DNA of 64,000 nucleotides from an uncultured Bacteroidales bacterium (GCA_937981765.1 CALJOM010000006.1:124001-188000), one strand, 5' to 3'; counted from the first letter of the stretch, positions 17,453-27,266 are shown. The notes: a model not told the origin generated them from the sequence alone. Program-made: numbers and translations.

Positions 17453-20400
17453 ATGGGCAACCTATTTCATAAAAAGTGGTTGGCTTTAGTTTCCTGGCTT
17501 TTTACTATCAATGTAATCATCGGGCAAGATGAGCCATTTCAACGCTGTATTGAAATATCTTCGAAAAATGAAATCCAGTTTGATTCGGTGGTAGTTATCC
17601 CTTGGTCGGTAAAGGTATTTAGTCAAGATGGGGCGTTGGATTCTTCTCAATGGAACTACGATTGGATTCAGCGAAAGCTAATATTTCGCCAAGCCATAGA
17701 TAGTTCGGTTCTAACTATTTGCTACCGAATTTTATCTTCGGCATTTACTAAGTCGTATTATACTCTTGAAAAACCGGAAATTTTGGGTACCCGTAGGACG
17801 TATCAATATACCTACGATTTTCCCTTAGGGCAGGACCTGCAACAAACATATCAGCAGTTAAACAAGAGCGGGAGCATAGAGCGTGGTATATCGGTAAATT
17901 CTACCGGAGGATTTTCGCTTTCCGGAGGGCTGAATCTTCAAATGTCGGGGAGAGTAGCCGAAAATCTTTGGTTAACGGCGGTGTTAACAGATGCCAACAT
18001 TCCGATTCAACCGGATGGCACTACGGCTCAACTTAACGAAATCGACCGTATGTTTGTGCAGGTTTATAATCCGAAAATCAGAGCTACGCTAGGAGATTAT
18101 ACCTTAAGTTACAACCAAAACTTTTTTCTAAAAGCATCAAAAAAAATCCAAGGATTTCGCTTCGAACTACTGCCCCCTGAAAACCTTTCCGACACCTTTC
18201 ACTACAGTGCGGAATGGGCAGGAGCTGTAAATAGGGGAAAATACCACCGTCAATGGTTAAAACCCGTGGAAGGAAATCAGGGCCCTTACAAACTCGTTGG
18301 GGCAAATAATGAAGTTTTTATTGTAGTTTTAGCCGGCTCCGAGAAGGTTTACTTCAATGGAATTCTCTTACAACGCGGCGAAAACGAAGATTATGTAATG
18401 GATTATAACACGGCTGAAATTCGGTTTACAACAAAGCGTCCCATAAGTCGGGAAAGCCGGATTGTGGTTGAGTTTGAATACACCGACCAAACCTACGTTC
18501 GATTTACGGCAGCTCATGTTTCACGGTTAGTAAATTCGCGACATTTGATGGAAATTACATTTTTTTCTGAATCGGACGCAAAGTATCAAACCATCGACCA
18601 ACCAATGTCGGATGCTTGGATTGAACTTCTGCGACAGGCCGGAGATACTTCATCGGGAATTTTTGTTGACAATGTTCAACAAATGCCTTTCGACCCCGAA
18701 GTCATCAGTTATGCTCGTGTCGACACGCTTGTTAACGGAATAACCTATACCATTTATCGTTTTTCGACGAATCCTCAATTGTCGGTTTATAGGGTCGGAT
18801 TTACGTATGTTGGGCAAAACAAGGGTGACTACGTTTTGGCATGGGGTTTGGCCAACGGCAGAGTTTTCCGATGGGTTGCCCCGATCGATGGTGTGCCGCA
18901 AGGAAGTTATGCACCGATTATACAACTTACGCCACCTTCGAGCAGGCAAAACGTAGCCTTTCGGAGCGTAAACCAAATAAGCCCGCTTTTAAAAACCGTT
19001 TCCGAGCTTGTTTATTCGTATTCCGATTTGAATACTTTTTCTGCTGAAAAGAATTCCGATAATCATGGACTGGCTTTTCGTAGTGAACTACATGCCGGTA
19101 ACGATACAATACGCTGGTTTTTTGAACTTGGTTATACCTACATCGACCGTCGTTTTTCATCGTTCGATCGTTTTCTTCCCCCAGAATTCGAGCGCGACTG
19201 GAATTTGAACTCAACCGTAACATCACAAACTAAACACTGGGTTTCGGCTAAGGTAGGCCACTTTCAACCTCGCTGGGGTAGGGTTACTTACTTGGCAGAG
19301 GGAATATTGTCGGGGGATGCGTTTCGTGGTTTGAAAAATACTCTTTCTTCCAATATTCGTTTAGGTGCGTTTGGCTTCTCAACTCAAACCTCGTTGGTAA
19401 ATTCCGAAGAAGACAGTTTAACGGCAAACTTTGTGCGAACACAAACTCAACTTGCCTACAGTTGGAAGTTTATTTCTTCTGGAATCAGGGTTTTAGCGGA
19501 AGATATTCGACGTGAACTGAAAACCGGCGGCTATGATAATCTGTCGCAGCAATTTTTGGATTATTCGTTGTTTCTTTCCGCAAACGAGAATTCTAAGCTA
19601 AGCGGTGAACTCGCAGTGGGGGTTCGCGACGATAAAAAGGTTGCTCAACGTGAATTGCATCCTTTTACACACTCCCAATACATTCATGCAAGCGGAAATT
19701 TCAATTTCTCCAGTTCCCAAAATTGGGGCATTGCCTTCAACTATAAGCGTATTGAAATTCCTAATCCTGAGGTTTTTACAGCCATAAGTCCGGAAAAAAT
19801 TGTTGGTGGAAGAATCTCCAATCGAATGGTTTTCTTTAAGCGAATGTTGATAACCTCGGGGTTTTATGAAATCGGTACCGGAATGGAATCTAAAAAAGAA
19901 TATACCTTTTTACGGACAGTTCCGGGACAAGGAACTCATGTGTGGAGAGATGTTAACCAGAACGGAATTCAAGAATTGTGGGAGTTTGAAATTGCAACTA
20001 TACCTCAGGAAGCTGATTTTATTCGGGTTTTTATCCCTACTAACGAATTTATCAATGCGTATTATTCTTACCTGAACAATACAATCCAGCTCAGTTTTTC
20101 GCGTTGGTCGGCTTCGGAACAACGAGTGTTGCGGTGGCTTTCTTTTCTGTCGAATCAAACCAACATTTCAGTCAGGCAGCGGCTTTCTGAAAATCGTTTC
20201 GAATCGTATGGGAACCCGTTTTATTGGATTAAACGAGACTCTACTTTGATTTCCAACCAGGTAAATTTTAAAAACGTGGTTAGTATAGGGCAGAATTCCC
20301 CCTACTGGGGGATAGACTTTATTAAAGGATACAATCAAAATCGAGGAATCTTGTCTTCTGGGTTTGAGACCCGAACCAATGGCCGAGAAACTCTGGTCCT

Positions 20401-20896
20401 AAGATTAGTTCCATGGCAGCCTTTAGCTATTTATAACGAACTACAAACAGGGAGGTCGATTTTTTCATCCGATCTTTTTTCATTTAAGAACTACACCATT
20501 CTTTCGAAGCAATGGGAAGGACGGATCGAGTATATTTTTTCGACTCAGTTACGAATAGAAACATCCGTACGTTACGCCGAGAGAGAAAACACTTCAGTTT
20601 TAAATCAATCATACACACACGAGCTTAAAGGAGGGTTTTATTACAGCCGTTTAAAAACAGGCACGCTCAATGGCTCGGTGAGTTATGTTTGGGTAACATT
20701 GAATGGTTCTCAGTCAGAGCCCTCCAACTTTGAATTGCTCGAAGGGCTGCAACCGGGGCGTAATTACATCTGGCAACTCAATTCGGTTGTTCGGTTAACC
20801 GAAAAATTAAACCTAACGTTGCAATATCACGGCCGAACTGCACTTCAGATGAAAACCATTCACACCGGAATGATTCATTTGCGTGCCTATTTTTAA
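17453..20896 (+). CDS. Very large putative outer-membrane protein, unknown function
   Basis: 1147 residues with a signal peptide (cleavage after VIIG/Q). Residues ~120-200 contain 'GSIERGISVNSTGGFSLSGGLNLQMSG', and ~275-345 contain 'NNEVFIVVLAGSEKVYFNGILLQRGEN', a folded domain. From about residue 500 to the end it is a long run of amphipathic beta strands rich in aromatic and charged residues, ending 'IHLRAYF', as expected for a large outer-membrane barrel. The length recalls conserved large Bacteroidota surface proteins, but I do not recognise a named family. Intact, it sits immediately after two decayed lipoprotein genes and 218 bp before purD. Its partner proteins may have been lost with the pseudogenes, but that is speculation. 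Confidence 0.75.
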   Translation: MGNLFHKKWLALVSWLFTINVIIGQDEPFQRCIEISSKNEIQFDSVVVIPWSVKVFSQDGALDSSQWNYDWIQRKLIFRQAIDSSVLTICYRILSSAFTKSYYTLEKPEILGTRRTYQYTYDFPLGQDLQQTYQQLNKSGSIERGISVNSTGGFSLSGGLNLQMSGRVAENLWLTAVLTDANIPIQPDGTTAQLNEIDRMFVQVYNPKIRATLGDYTLSYNQNFFLKASKKIQGFRFELLPPENLSDTFHYSAEWAGAVNRGKYHRQWLKPVEGNQGPYKLVGANNEVFIVVLAGSEKVYFNGILLQRGENEDYVMDYNTAEIRFTTKRPISRESRIVVEFEYTDQTYVRFTAAHVSRLVNSRHLMEITFFSESDAKYQTIDQPMSDAWIELLRQAGDTSSGIFVDNVQQMPFDPEVISYARVDTLVNGITYTIYRFSTNPQLSVYRVGFTYVGQNKGDYVLAWGLANGRVFRWVAPIDGVPQGSYAPIIQLTPPSSRQNVAFRSVNQISPLLKTVSELVYSYSDLNTFSAEKNSDNHGLAFRSELHAGNDTIRWFFELGYTYIDRRFSSFDRFLPPEFERDWNLNSTVTSQTKHWVSAKVGHFQPRWGRVTYLAEGILSGDAFRGLKNTLSSNIRLGAFGFSTQTSLVNSEEDSLTANFVRTQTQLAYSWKFISSGIRVLAEDIRRELKTGGYDNLSQQFLDYSLFLSANENSKLSGELAVGVRDDKKVAQRELHPFTHSQYIHASGNFNFSSSQNWGIAFNYKRIEIPNPEVFTAISPEKIVGGRISNRMVFFKRMLITSGFYEIGTGMESKKEYTFLRTVPGQGTHVWRDVNQNGIQELWEFEIATIPQEADFIRVFIPTNEFINAYYSYLNNTIQLSFSRWSASEQRVLRWLSFLSNQTNISVRQRLSENRFESYGNPFYWIKRDSTLISNQVNFKNVVSIGQNSPYWGIDFIKGYNQNRGILSSGFETRTNGRETLVLRLVPWQPLAIYNELQTGRSIFSSDLFSFKNYTILSKQWEGRIEYIFSTQLRIETSVRYAERENTSVLNQSYTHELKGGFYYSRLKTGTLNGSVSYVWVTLNGSQSEPSNFELLEGLQPGRNYIWQLNSVVRLTEKLNLTLQYHGRTALQMKTIHTGMIHLRAYF

Positions 20897-21018
20897 TCCC
20901 AGAGCTTAGCCATAATACGCTTTTTGTTAGCTATGGATACCCAATTGCTGCGAAAAAACTTCAAGTTCCATTGGTAAAGAAACAATTGCCTGCTGTAGAA
21001 TTGTTTCCCAACAAATTG

Positions 21019-21048
21019 TTGTTTTTTCGTATCGATAAATTAAATTTG
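21019..21048 (+). promoter_or_regulatory. purD promoter
   Basis: -33 TTG at 21019-21021, 19-base spacer, and -7 TAAATTTG at 21041-21048. The predicted start near 21055 leaves a leader of about 60 bases before ATG 21115, so purD need not depend on the upstream gene. Confidence 0.65.
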
Positions 21049-21114
21049 CGAGAGCTATCTCAGGTAAAATAGTTTATTCAGTCAACGGATGGCAGAATTC
21101 TAATAGCCAAAAGC

Positions 21115-22398
21115 ATGAATGTTTTATTACTTGGAGGCGGCGGAAGGGAACACGCCCTAGCCTACAAATTAAGTAAAAGTACTAAGGTTAAAAATTTGTA
21201 TATTGCCCCCGGAAACGCTGGCACCATGCAACATGGTGAGAATGTTCCCATTAATCCCAACGATTTCGATGCTATTAAGCAATTAATTGAAAGGAAGGCG
21301 ATTGAAATGGTTGTCGTTGGGCCGGAGGAACCATTGGTAAAAGGAATTTACGATTATTTAAAATCGTTCCCCGAACTTCAAAGTTTGCGAATTATTGGTC
21401 CATCGAAGCGAGGAGCACTGCTAGAAGGCTCCAAAAGTTTTGCCAAAGAGTTTATGTTTCGCCATAAAATTCAAACAGCAAAATATTTCCGGGTCGACCA
21501 GGAAAATCTTAAGCACGGTCTTCAATTTCTGGAAACGCTAAATTCGCCATACGTTCTTAAAGCCGACGGTTTAGCGGCCGGTAAAGGTGTGGTGATTCTT
21601 GACGACTTGTATGAAGCCAAAAAGACGGTTGCTGATATACTCGGCGGACGTTTTGGCGACGCTGGAAAACAGTTGGTTATTGAAGAGTATCTCGATGGAA
21701 TAGAAGTTTCGTATTTTGCCCTTACTGACGGAGAAACCTTTGTGTTGTTACCGGAGGCAAAAGATTATAAAAGAATCGGTGATAATAACACCGGACCAAA
21801 TACCGGAGGAATGGGATCGGTTTCGCCGGTTCCATTCTGCGACGAGGAGTTTACCCAGAAGGTTATCGAAAGAATTATCCAGCCAACGGTTGAAGGGCTC
21901 AGGATAGAAGATATTCAGTATTGTGGTTTTATTTTCTTTGGATTGATGAATTGCGGGGGCGACCCATATGTTATAGAATACAATTGCCGTCTTGGAGACC
22001 CGGAAACTCAAGCTGTTCTAATGCGGATTGGTAACGATTTGGGTGATATTTTTCTAGCTGCCACACAAAATGAATTAAACACCTGCAAAATAGATATCTT
22101 GCCGGAAACTGTAGTTACGGTTGTTTGTGCCAATTACGGCTATCCTGAAAGTTATCCAAAAGGACAGATTGTTACTGGGCTCAATGAGGTTTCGGATTGT
22201 ATTGTTTTTCATGCAGGAACAAAAATGGAGGGCAATGAAATCGTAACCAACGGAGGGCGAGTATTGGCGGTAACAGCTTTAGGGGCTAATATTCAGCAAG
22301 CACGTGAAAAAGCATATAAAGGTTTGTCCTCAATACAATGGCCTGCCAAATACAATCGCAGCGATATTGGCCTCGATTTGATTCATTGGAAAAAGTAA
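21115..22398 (+). CDS. purD: Phosphoribosylamine--glycine ligase (GAR synthetase)
   Basis: 427 residues, normal length. It catalyses the second step of purine synthesis: phosphoribosylamine + glycine + ATP to GAR. The N-terminal domain begins 'MNVLLLGGGGREHALAYKL'. The ATP-grasp core has 'YVLKADGLAAGKGVVI' (~144-159) and 'PNTGGMGSVSPVPF' (~229-242). 'NCRLGDPETQ' (~293-302) is the metal/ATP motif. It is followed after 12 bp by the DUF6427-like membrane protein. The assignment is secure. Confidence 0.97.
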   Translation: MNVLLLGGGGREHALAYKLSKSTKVKNLYIAPGNAGTMQHGENVPINPNDFDAIKQLIERKAIEMVVVGPEEPLVKGIYDYLKSFPELQSLRIIGPSKRGALLEGSKSFAKEFMFRHKIQTAKYFRVDQENLKHGLQFLETLNSPYVLKADGLAAGKGVVILDDLYEAKKTVADILGGRFGDAGKQLVIEEYLDGIEVSYFALTDGETFVLLPEAKDYKRIGDNNTGPNTGGMGSVSPVPFCDEEFTQKVIERIIQPTVEGLRIEDIQYCGFIFFGLMNCGGDPYVIEYNCRLGDPETQAVLMRIGNDLGDIFLAATQNELNTCKIDILPETVVTVVCANYGYPESYPKGQIVTGLNEVSDCIVFHAGTKMEGNEIVTNGGRVLAVTALGANIQQAREKAYKGLSSIQWPAKYNRSDIGLDLIHWKK

Positions 22399-22410
22399 AA
22401 CTCAGGGATA

Positions 22411-23400
22411 ATGGTTTATAAACTTTTCAGAGGTGTTACGGTGGCCAAACTTTTTGGGGCGCTTTTCTTATCCCTGGTAATTTATATTCCATTATTTCTC
22501 CGACAACTTCCACCACAACAGCTTAGCTTTTGGCTGCTAACCGATCTTTTTGCCTATCTGCAAGGAATTTTTCCTCTTGCCATACCGTTGCTAATTTTTG
22601 CACTGGTTATCCTCCAATCATTTTTGATCATTAATTTGGGACAGACCTATCTTCTTTTGGAAACTAGAACCTACATGCCGTTGTTTATTTTCATGGGATT
22701 AAGTGTTTTCTATTCGGCATCGCAATATGCACTAGCCACGGCAGTTGTAGGTCCGCTTTTTCTCTGGTGTATAACTTTGATTTTTGAAAATCCCGGGTAT
22801 AAGGTCAAGTTGAGTAGCATGTTCAATATTGGGTTAATATTTGCCATTTCTGCCCTGTTTTTTTGGCAAATCGTTTTCCTGATACCCGTTATATGGATGA
22901 TGACATTTTTTGTTGGAGTGTTTACCATGCGTTCGCTGCTTTCCTTGATAGCCGGGTTTATTCCACCATTGCTACTGTTGGCGTATGGTTTAATTTTTTT
23001 CGGAAAATGGAATTTATTTCTGCACACCTTAAAACCTCTGGTTAACGAAAATGTTGGACTAAACGATATTCCTTTTTACAATCAGATAGCCATCATGATG
23101 GTTGCCATACCTGTGTTGGGCGGATTGTTACGAGAAATTTTCGTGGTTCAGAACAAGAAAATAATAGTGCGAAAATATTTTCAATCGCTTAACTTTCTTT
23201 TTCTTATCAGTCTACCGTTAGCTTTATTGGTAGCATTTATTCCTTTGTCTTTTACCTACCTAGCTTTGCTGGCACTCCCGCTTGCAACTTCAAATTTTTT
23301 GCTAAGGCCTCGGTATAAACGGTTTAATAACATGTTATTTTTGTTTTTTATAGCCGGAATAGTGCTGTTTTGGCTAGCCAGATATAATCTTTTGTTTTGA
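22411..23400 (+). CDS. DUF6427-like multi-pass membrane protein
   Basis: 329 residues with about eight to ten hydrophobic helices across the whole length (for example 'LFGALFLSLVIYIPLFL', 'LLSLIAGFIPPLLLLAYGLIFF', 'MLFLFFIAGIVLFWLARYNLLF') and no catalytic motif. It is an inner-membrane protein of a family found next to purD in many Bacteroidota (DUF6427); the name comes from context and general likeness. It starts 12 bp after purD, so it is co-transcribed. The function is unknown. Confidence 0.65.
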   Translation: MVYKLFRGVTVAKLFGALFLSLVIYIPLFLRQLPPQQLSFWLLTDLFAYLQGIFPLAIPLLIFALVILQSFLIINLGQTYLLLETRTYMPLFIFMGLSVFYSASQYALATAVVGPLFLWCITLIFENPGYKVKLSSMFNIGLIFAISALFFWQIVFLIPVIWMMTFFVGVFTMRSLLSLIAGFIPPLLLLAYGLIFFGKWNLFLHTLKPLVNENVGLNDIPFYNQIAIMMVAIPVLGGLLREIFVVQNKKIIVRKYFQSLNFLFLISLPLALLVAFIPLSFTYLALLALPLATSNFLLRPRYKRFNNMLFLFFIAGIVLFWLARYNLLF

Positions 23401-23464
23401 TATTAAGTACATTCGCTCAATGCAGGCTTTGTGTGGCTTTTTTAACAAACCAGGGGTGATTTGA

Positions 23465-24523
23465 ATGAAATTGTATCTCTCTTCCGATACTGACCCATCA
23501 ATAAATCTTGCTACCGAAGAGATTTTACTGAAAGAGGAACAACGAGATTTGGTGTTTCTTTACCAGAACGCATCATCGGTTATTGTGGGGAAGCATCAAA
23601 ATGCCATGGCCGAGGTAAACATTGTTGAGGCAATGGAAAACCACATTAAGGTTTACCGACGGTTATCGGGAGGCGGAGCAGTATATCACGATGAAGGCAA
23701 TCTTAATTTCTGCTTTATCTTTAACACGCTCGAAGGTAAACAGGTTGATTTTAAGCGAAATACCAGGTTTGTTGTTGAGTTTTTGCAACACGAAGGAATT
23801 TTGGCAGAATTTGCAGGTTCTAACAATCTGGTGGTTAACGGCCGAAAATTTTCCGGAAATGCCGAGCACATTTACAAAAATAGAGTTCTTCATCATGGGA
23901 CACTTCTTTTTTCTTCCAACTTGGAAATGCTTCATAAAATACTTAGCCCGCGAAAGAGCGAATACCGGCATAATAATGTATTGTCAAAACCATGGCCGGT
24001 AGTCAATTTGTCGGAAGTTTTACCGCACGTTCAATCCATTAGCGATTTTACCAACCGTTTTATCAACTTTTTGCAAAACCGCTATGGAGCTTCAACAGCT
24101 TATTTTACCAAAAAGCAGATTGAAAAAATTCAGCATTTAGCTGCCACCAAGTATCAAACATGGGAGTGGAATTATGCCTACAACGCAATCTATGTGTTAG
24201 AAAAAACAATTAAGCTACCTACCCAATTTTGGGGAAACAATGTTTTTGATGCGACAAATGCCTGTCAAAGCCAGGCCACTTCCGATTGCTCTGACAATAC
24301 CGATAATTTATCGTTTGCCAGTTTTTGTTGCCCTGTGGAGCTACATATCGAACGTGGAGTTATTCGGGCTGTGAAGATAGATTCCACCTTGTCGTTTATG
24401 AACGATATTTTAATTGGAACAAAACATCATCCTGAAGAATTATTGGAAGCCTTCGCAAAAAATTATCCCTTTAGTAGCTGGGATGTTCAAAAATTGAAAA
24501 TTTTGGTTACCCAATTTTTTTAG
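23465..24523 (+). CDS. lplA: Lipoate--protein ligase
   Basis: 352 residues. It activates free lipoate with ATP and attaches it to the E2 or H subunits of 2-oxoacid dehydrogenases and the glycine cleavage system. The substrate loop 'RRLSGGGAVYHDEGNLNF' (~65-82) and 'NDLLVNGRKFSGNA'-like segment (here 'NNLVVNGRKFSGNAEHI') are diagnostic. A C-terminal accessory domain is present ('ELHIERGVIRAVKIDSTLSF'). Just before it lies an unusual Cys/Ser-rich insertion near residues 268-296 with four cysteines. It heads a run with mnmD (6-bp gap) and folB (11-bp gap). Confidence 0.93.
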   Translation: MKLYLSSDTDPSINLATEEILLKEEQRDLVFLYQNASSVIVGKHQNAMAEVNIVEAMENHIKVYRRLSGGGAVYHDEGNLNFCFIFNTLEGKQVDFKRNTRFVVEFLQHEGILAEFAGSNNLVVNGRKFSGNAEHIYKNRVLHHGTLLFSSNLEMLHKILSPRKSEYRHNNVLSKPWPVVNLSEVLPHVQSISDFTNRFINFLQNRYGASTAYFTKKQIEKIQHLAATKYQTWEWNYAYNAIYVLEKTIKLPTQFWGNNVFDATNACQSQATSDCSDNTDNLSFASFCCPVELHIERGVIRAVKIDSTLSFMNDILIGTKHHPEELLEAFAKNYPFSSWDVQKLKILVTQFF

Positions 24524-24529
24524 AATAGC

Positions 24530-25204
24530 ATGGAAGTCGAACTACGAATAACATCCGATGGCAGCCATACCTTGTATTTAGCCGAACTCGATGAAACTTA
24601 CCATTCACTACACGGAGCCTTACAAGAGAGCCGGCATGTTTTTATAAATCACGGATTAAATTTCTTTTGCAAAAAAAATCCTGATAAAAAAATCATCACG
24701 GTATTTGAAATGGGATTTGGAACCGGGCTTAATGCGTTGCTTACGATGCAATTTGCCGTTGAAAAACAAGTTCAGGTTCGTTACACAACTATTGAAAAAT
24801 TCCCATTGCCAGAGGAAATTGTGAAAACATTGAACTACACACAACTTTCTGAATTTATTCCATATCAGGAAGATTTTATTCGTATGCATCAAGCACCCGC
24901 AGGAGCAGCGCTCAATTTGGGGAATTTTAATTTTAGGAAAGATTTGGGCGATATTCTTAGCTATTCCTTTATGCGAATGTTTGATGTGGTATTCTGGGAT
25001 GCCTTCGCTCCGAGTATAGTGCCGGAACTCTGGACAAGCGAGCTCTTTACGCGATTACGAACGTCTATGAACCCCGGCGGAGTTTTAACCACCTATTCGT
25101 CGAAAGGCGATGTTAAACGAAATATTCGTGCTGCAGGTTTTAACCTGGAACGATTACCCGGAGCACCGGGAAAGCGACATATGCTTAGAGCTATAAATCT
25201 ATAA
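24530..25204 (+). CDS. mnmD: tRNA 5-methylaminomethyl-2-thiouridine(34) methyltransferase
   Basis: 224 residues, the stand-alone methyltransferase form of the bifunctional MnmC. It uses S-adenosylmethionine to finish the mnm5s2U wobble modification. It has the SAM-binding motif 'VFEMGFGTGLNALL' (~58-71) and the later 'DVVFWDAFAPSIVPELWT' (~150-167), diagnostic of the DUF752/MnmC N-half. It begins 6 bp after lplA and precedes folB by 11 bp, a tight operon. The FAD oxidase domain of MnmC is absent, as is usual for Bacteroidota. Confidence 0.92.
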   Translation: MEVELRITSDGSHTLYLAELDETYHSLHGALQESRHVFINHGLNFFCKKNPDKKIITVFEMGFGTGLNALLTMQFAVEKQVQVRYTTIEKFPLPEEIVKTLNYTQLSEFIPYQEDFIRMHQAPAGAALNLGNFNFRKDLGDILSYSFMRMFDVVFWDAFAPSIVPELWTSELFTRLRTSMNPGGVLTTYSSKGDVKRNIRAAGFNLERLPGAPGKRHMLRAINL

Positions 25205-25215
25205 TCTGTTGAACT

Positions 25216-25569
25216 ATGGGAACGATAGAACTGGAAAAAATGGAGTTTTTTTCCTACCACGGTTGTTATGATCAGGAACAAATTGTAGGAAATTATTTTC
25301 TGGTGGACTTAAGGTTTAATTGCGATCTGAACTCTGCCATGAAAAGCGACAATTTGCACGACACAGTTAGCTATCTCGAGGTTTATCAATTGGTAAAGAA
25401 CGAAATGTCGAAAAAATCCAAACTGTTGGAGCATGTGGCTGGAAGAATTATTGATAGGCTATATGCTACCTATCCAGAACGGATTTCCAACGTAACTATA
25501 AAGATTCGTAAAATGAATCCTCCGCTGGGTGGAAAGGTAGATAATGTGAGTGTTACAATTACACGCTAA
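25216..25569 (+). CDS. folB: Dihydroneopterin aldolase
   Basis: 117 residues, normal length. It converts dihydroneopterin to 6-hydroxymethyl-dihydropterin in folate synthesis. It shows 'EFFSYHGCYDQEQIVGNYF' (~11-29), with the conserved 'Y/A-HGC-x-x-E' start, and a closing 'KIRKMNPPLGGKVDNVSVTI' (~96-115) with the pterin-binding loop. It is the last gene of the lplA-mnmD-folB run and converges on sdaA, with only 9 bp between their ends. Confidence 0.95.
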   Translation: MGTIELEKMEFFSYHGCYDQEQIVGNYFLVDLRFNCDLNSAMKSDNLHDTVSYLEVYQLVKNEMSKKSKLLEHVAGRIIDRLYATYPERISNVTIKIRKMNPPLGGKVDNVSVTITR

Positions 25570-25578
25570 ATCGATTGA

Positions 25579-26796
25579 TTAAAAATCGTCAGCCAATCCG
25601 GAATAGCAGGCCAACCCACCTTCGGAAGTTTCTCGGTAAATTTTTGGAAGGTCGTGGCCTGTGCGGCGCATGGTTTCCACTACTTTATCGAAACTGATGC
25701 GGTGACGGCCGTCGCCCAACATGGCAAACACGTTGTGATTTAAAGCCCTGGCAGCCGCAAAAGCGTTCCGTTCGATGCAGGGAATTTGAACCAGTCCGGC
25801 TACAGGGTCGCAGGTTAAGCCTAGGTGATGTTCGAGTCCCATTTCGGCACTGTATTCTATTTGAAAAATAGTACCCCCAAAAAGCTGTGTTGTGGCCCCC
25901 GAAGCCATTGCACAGGCTGTTCCGATTTCACCCTGGCAGCCAACTTCGGCTCCTGATATGCTGGCATTTTTCTTAACAATGGCTCCTATAAGTCCTGCGG
26001 TAGCTAAAGCCCGAAGAATTTTTATGTCTGAAAATTCATATTGTTGTTGAAGGTAATACAATACCGAAGGCATAACTCCGCAACTCCCGCATGTGGGAGC
26101 TGTAACAATAACTCCTCCTGCTGCATTTTCCTCAGCAACAGCCAGTGCATAGGAGAACAGAAGTGCCCGTTTCTGTAGAGTTCCTTTATATCCCGATGCT
26201 TTAATGTTGAAGCTTGCGGCCTTACGGGGAAGATGTAAGGGACCAGGTAATACGCCTTCGTTTTCCAATCCTCGATGTATGGCTTGCTGCATAGTGTCCC
26301 AAACCGTTGCCAAATAGTCCCAGATATCACTACTCTCGTACTTGTTTACTACTTCCCAAAACTGAAGCCCTTTTGAGTTGCAATATTTCAATAATTCCGT
26401 CATATTTTCAAACGGATATTTTCTCTCCGGAGGCTGCAGCGAAGTGTCATCGTCTACAATCTCCCCACCGCCGATACTGTACGCAGTCCACGAGGAAGTA
26501 ATTTTGTCATGTTCGTCCAGGCTTTCAAACTTCATTGTGTTGGGATGTCGTGGTAGAAAGGTTTCCGGTTGCCATACAATTTCAATTTGTTTACCCGCTG
26601 GTTCGAATACCTTGATTATGGCATCATCGGTCAGGTGTCCTTTGCCAGTAGCCGCTAAACTTCCATACAGTGTAACACGATATTTTATGGCATTTTGATT
26701 ATGTTCCAGGAAATGCTGGGCTGCTTTTTTAGGCCCCATGGTGTGACTGCTCGAAGGGCCGTTTCCTATGCGAAAGATGTTTTTTATGCTTTCCAT
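25579..26796 (-). CDS. sdaA: L-serine ammonia-lyase (iron-sulfur, single chain)
   Basis: About 405 residues from ATG 26796 (MESIKNIFRIGNGPSSSHTMGP). The 33-base extension upstream is dropped because 'SIKNIFRIG' is the usual family start. It deaminates L-serine to pyruvate and ammonia using a [4Fe-4S] cluster. The beta domain comes first ('GPSSSHTMGPKKAA', 13-26), then the alpha domain with 'PTCGSCGVMPSVL', 'EVGCQGEIGTACAMAS' and 'CDPVAGLVQIPCIERNAF', which provide the cluster cysteines. Fused alpha+beta chains are common. It is divergent from the DUF454 gene, with 63 bp between starts. Confidence 0.95.
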   Translation of the reverse strand: MESIKNIFRIGNGPSSSHTMGPKKAAQHFLEHNQNAIKYRVTLYGSLAATGKGHLTDDAIIKVFEPAGKQIEIVWQPETFLPRHPNTMKFESLDEHDKITSSWTAYSIGGGEIVDDDTSLQPPERKYPFENMTELLKYCNSKGLQFWEVVNKYESSDIWDYLATVWDTMQQAIHRGLENEGVLPGPLHLPRKAASFNIKASGYKGTLQKRALLFSYALAVAEENAAGGVIVTAPTCGSCGVMPSVLYYLQQQYEFSDIKILRALATAGLIGAIVKKNASISGAEVGCQGEIGTACAMASGATTQLFGGTIFQIEYSAEMGLEHHLGLTCDPVAGLVQIPCIERNAFAAARALNHNVFAMLGDGRHRISFDKVVETMRRTGHDLPKIYRETSEGGLACYSGLADDF

Positions 26797-26859
26797 TGTT
26801 TTTGTGCTTCTCGGTTTGGGTTGGAACATTGTTTGTTACGATGCAAAGTAAACGGTTGT

Positions 26860-27225
26860 ATGCGAATTTTATTCCGCTTTTTAGGTTTTTTTTGCTTATT
26901 GGTTGCTGTCTTAGGTATTTTTCTTCCTTTAATTCCAACCACTCCACTTCTTTTGGCTGCACTATATTTTTTCTCCCGGAGTTCAGAAAGAATGGAGCGG
27001 TTTATTAAGTCCAACCAATTACTAAACTCCTATGTGGAACCCTATCTCTACCAGAAGCCTGTTCAGCAACATATTCGAATTCGAACATTAATAATACTTT
27101 GGGGAACGCTATTTATTTCTTCTCTGTTTGTTGGAGCAGAATCGTGGGTTGTTTTCGTCCTTTTGGCCGTCGGTATCGGCGTTACCCTTCATATTTTAAT
27201 GCTTAAAAGTTCTTTTGAAAGCTAA
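26860..27225 (+). CDS. DUF454 (YbaN-like) inner-membrane protein
   Basis: 121 residues from ATG 26860, a size matching the family; the longer reading frame from 26695 would overlap sdaA. It begins 'MRILFRFLGFFCLLVAVLGIFLPLIPTTPLLLAALYFFSRSS', the signature of DUF454, then the amphipathic loop 'NQLLNSYVEPYLYQ' and two further helices. Its role is unknown (E. coli YbaN has no assigned function). It is divergent from sdaA. Confidence 0.85.
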   Translation: MRILFRFLGFFCLLVAVLGIFLPLIPTTPLLLAALYFFSRSSERMERFIKSNQLLNSYVEPYLYQKPVQQHIRIRTLIILWGTLFISSLFVGAESWVVFVLLAVGIGVTLHILMLKSSFES

Positions 27226-27266
27226 GGTGGGAGCAATCGTCTAGAAACAATTATGCTAGGTTGGGA

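Noticed and set aside
22710-23027. 105-residue minus-strand ORF
   Set aside because: It is antisense to the DUF6427-like membrane gene and shows no motifs or start signals.
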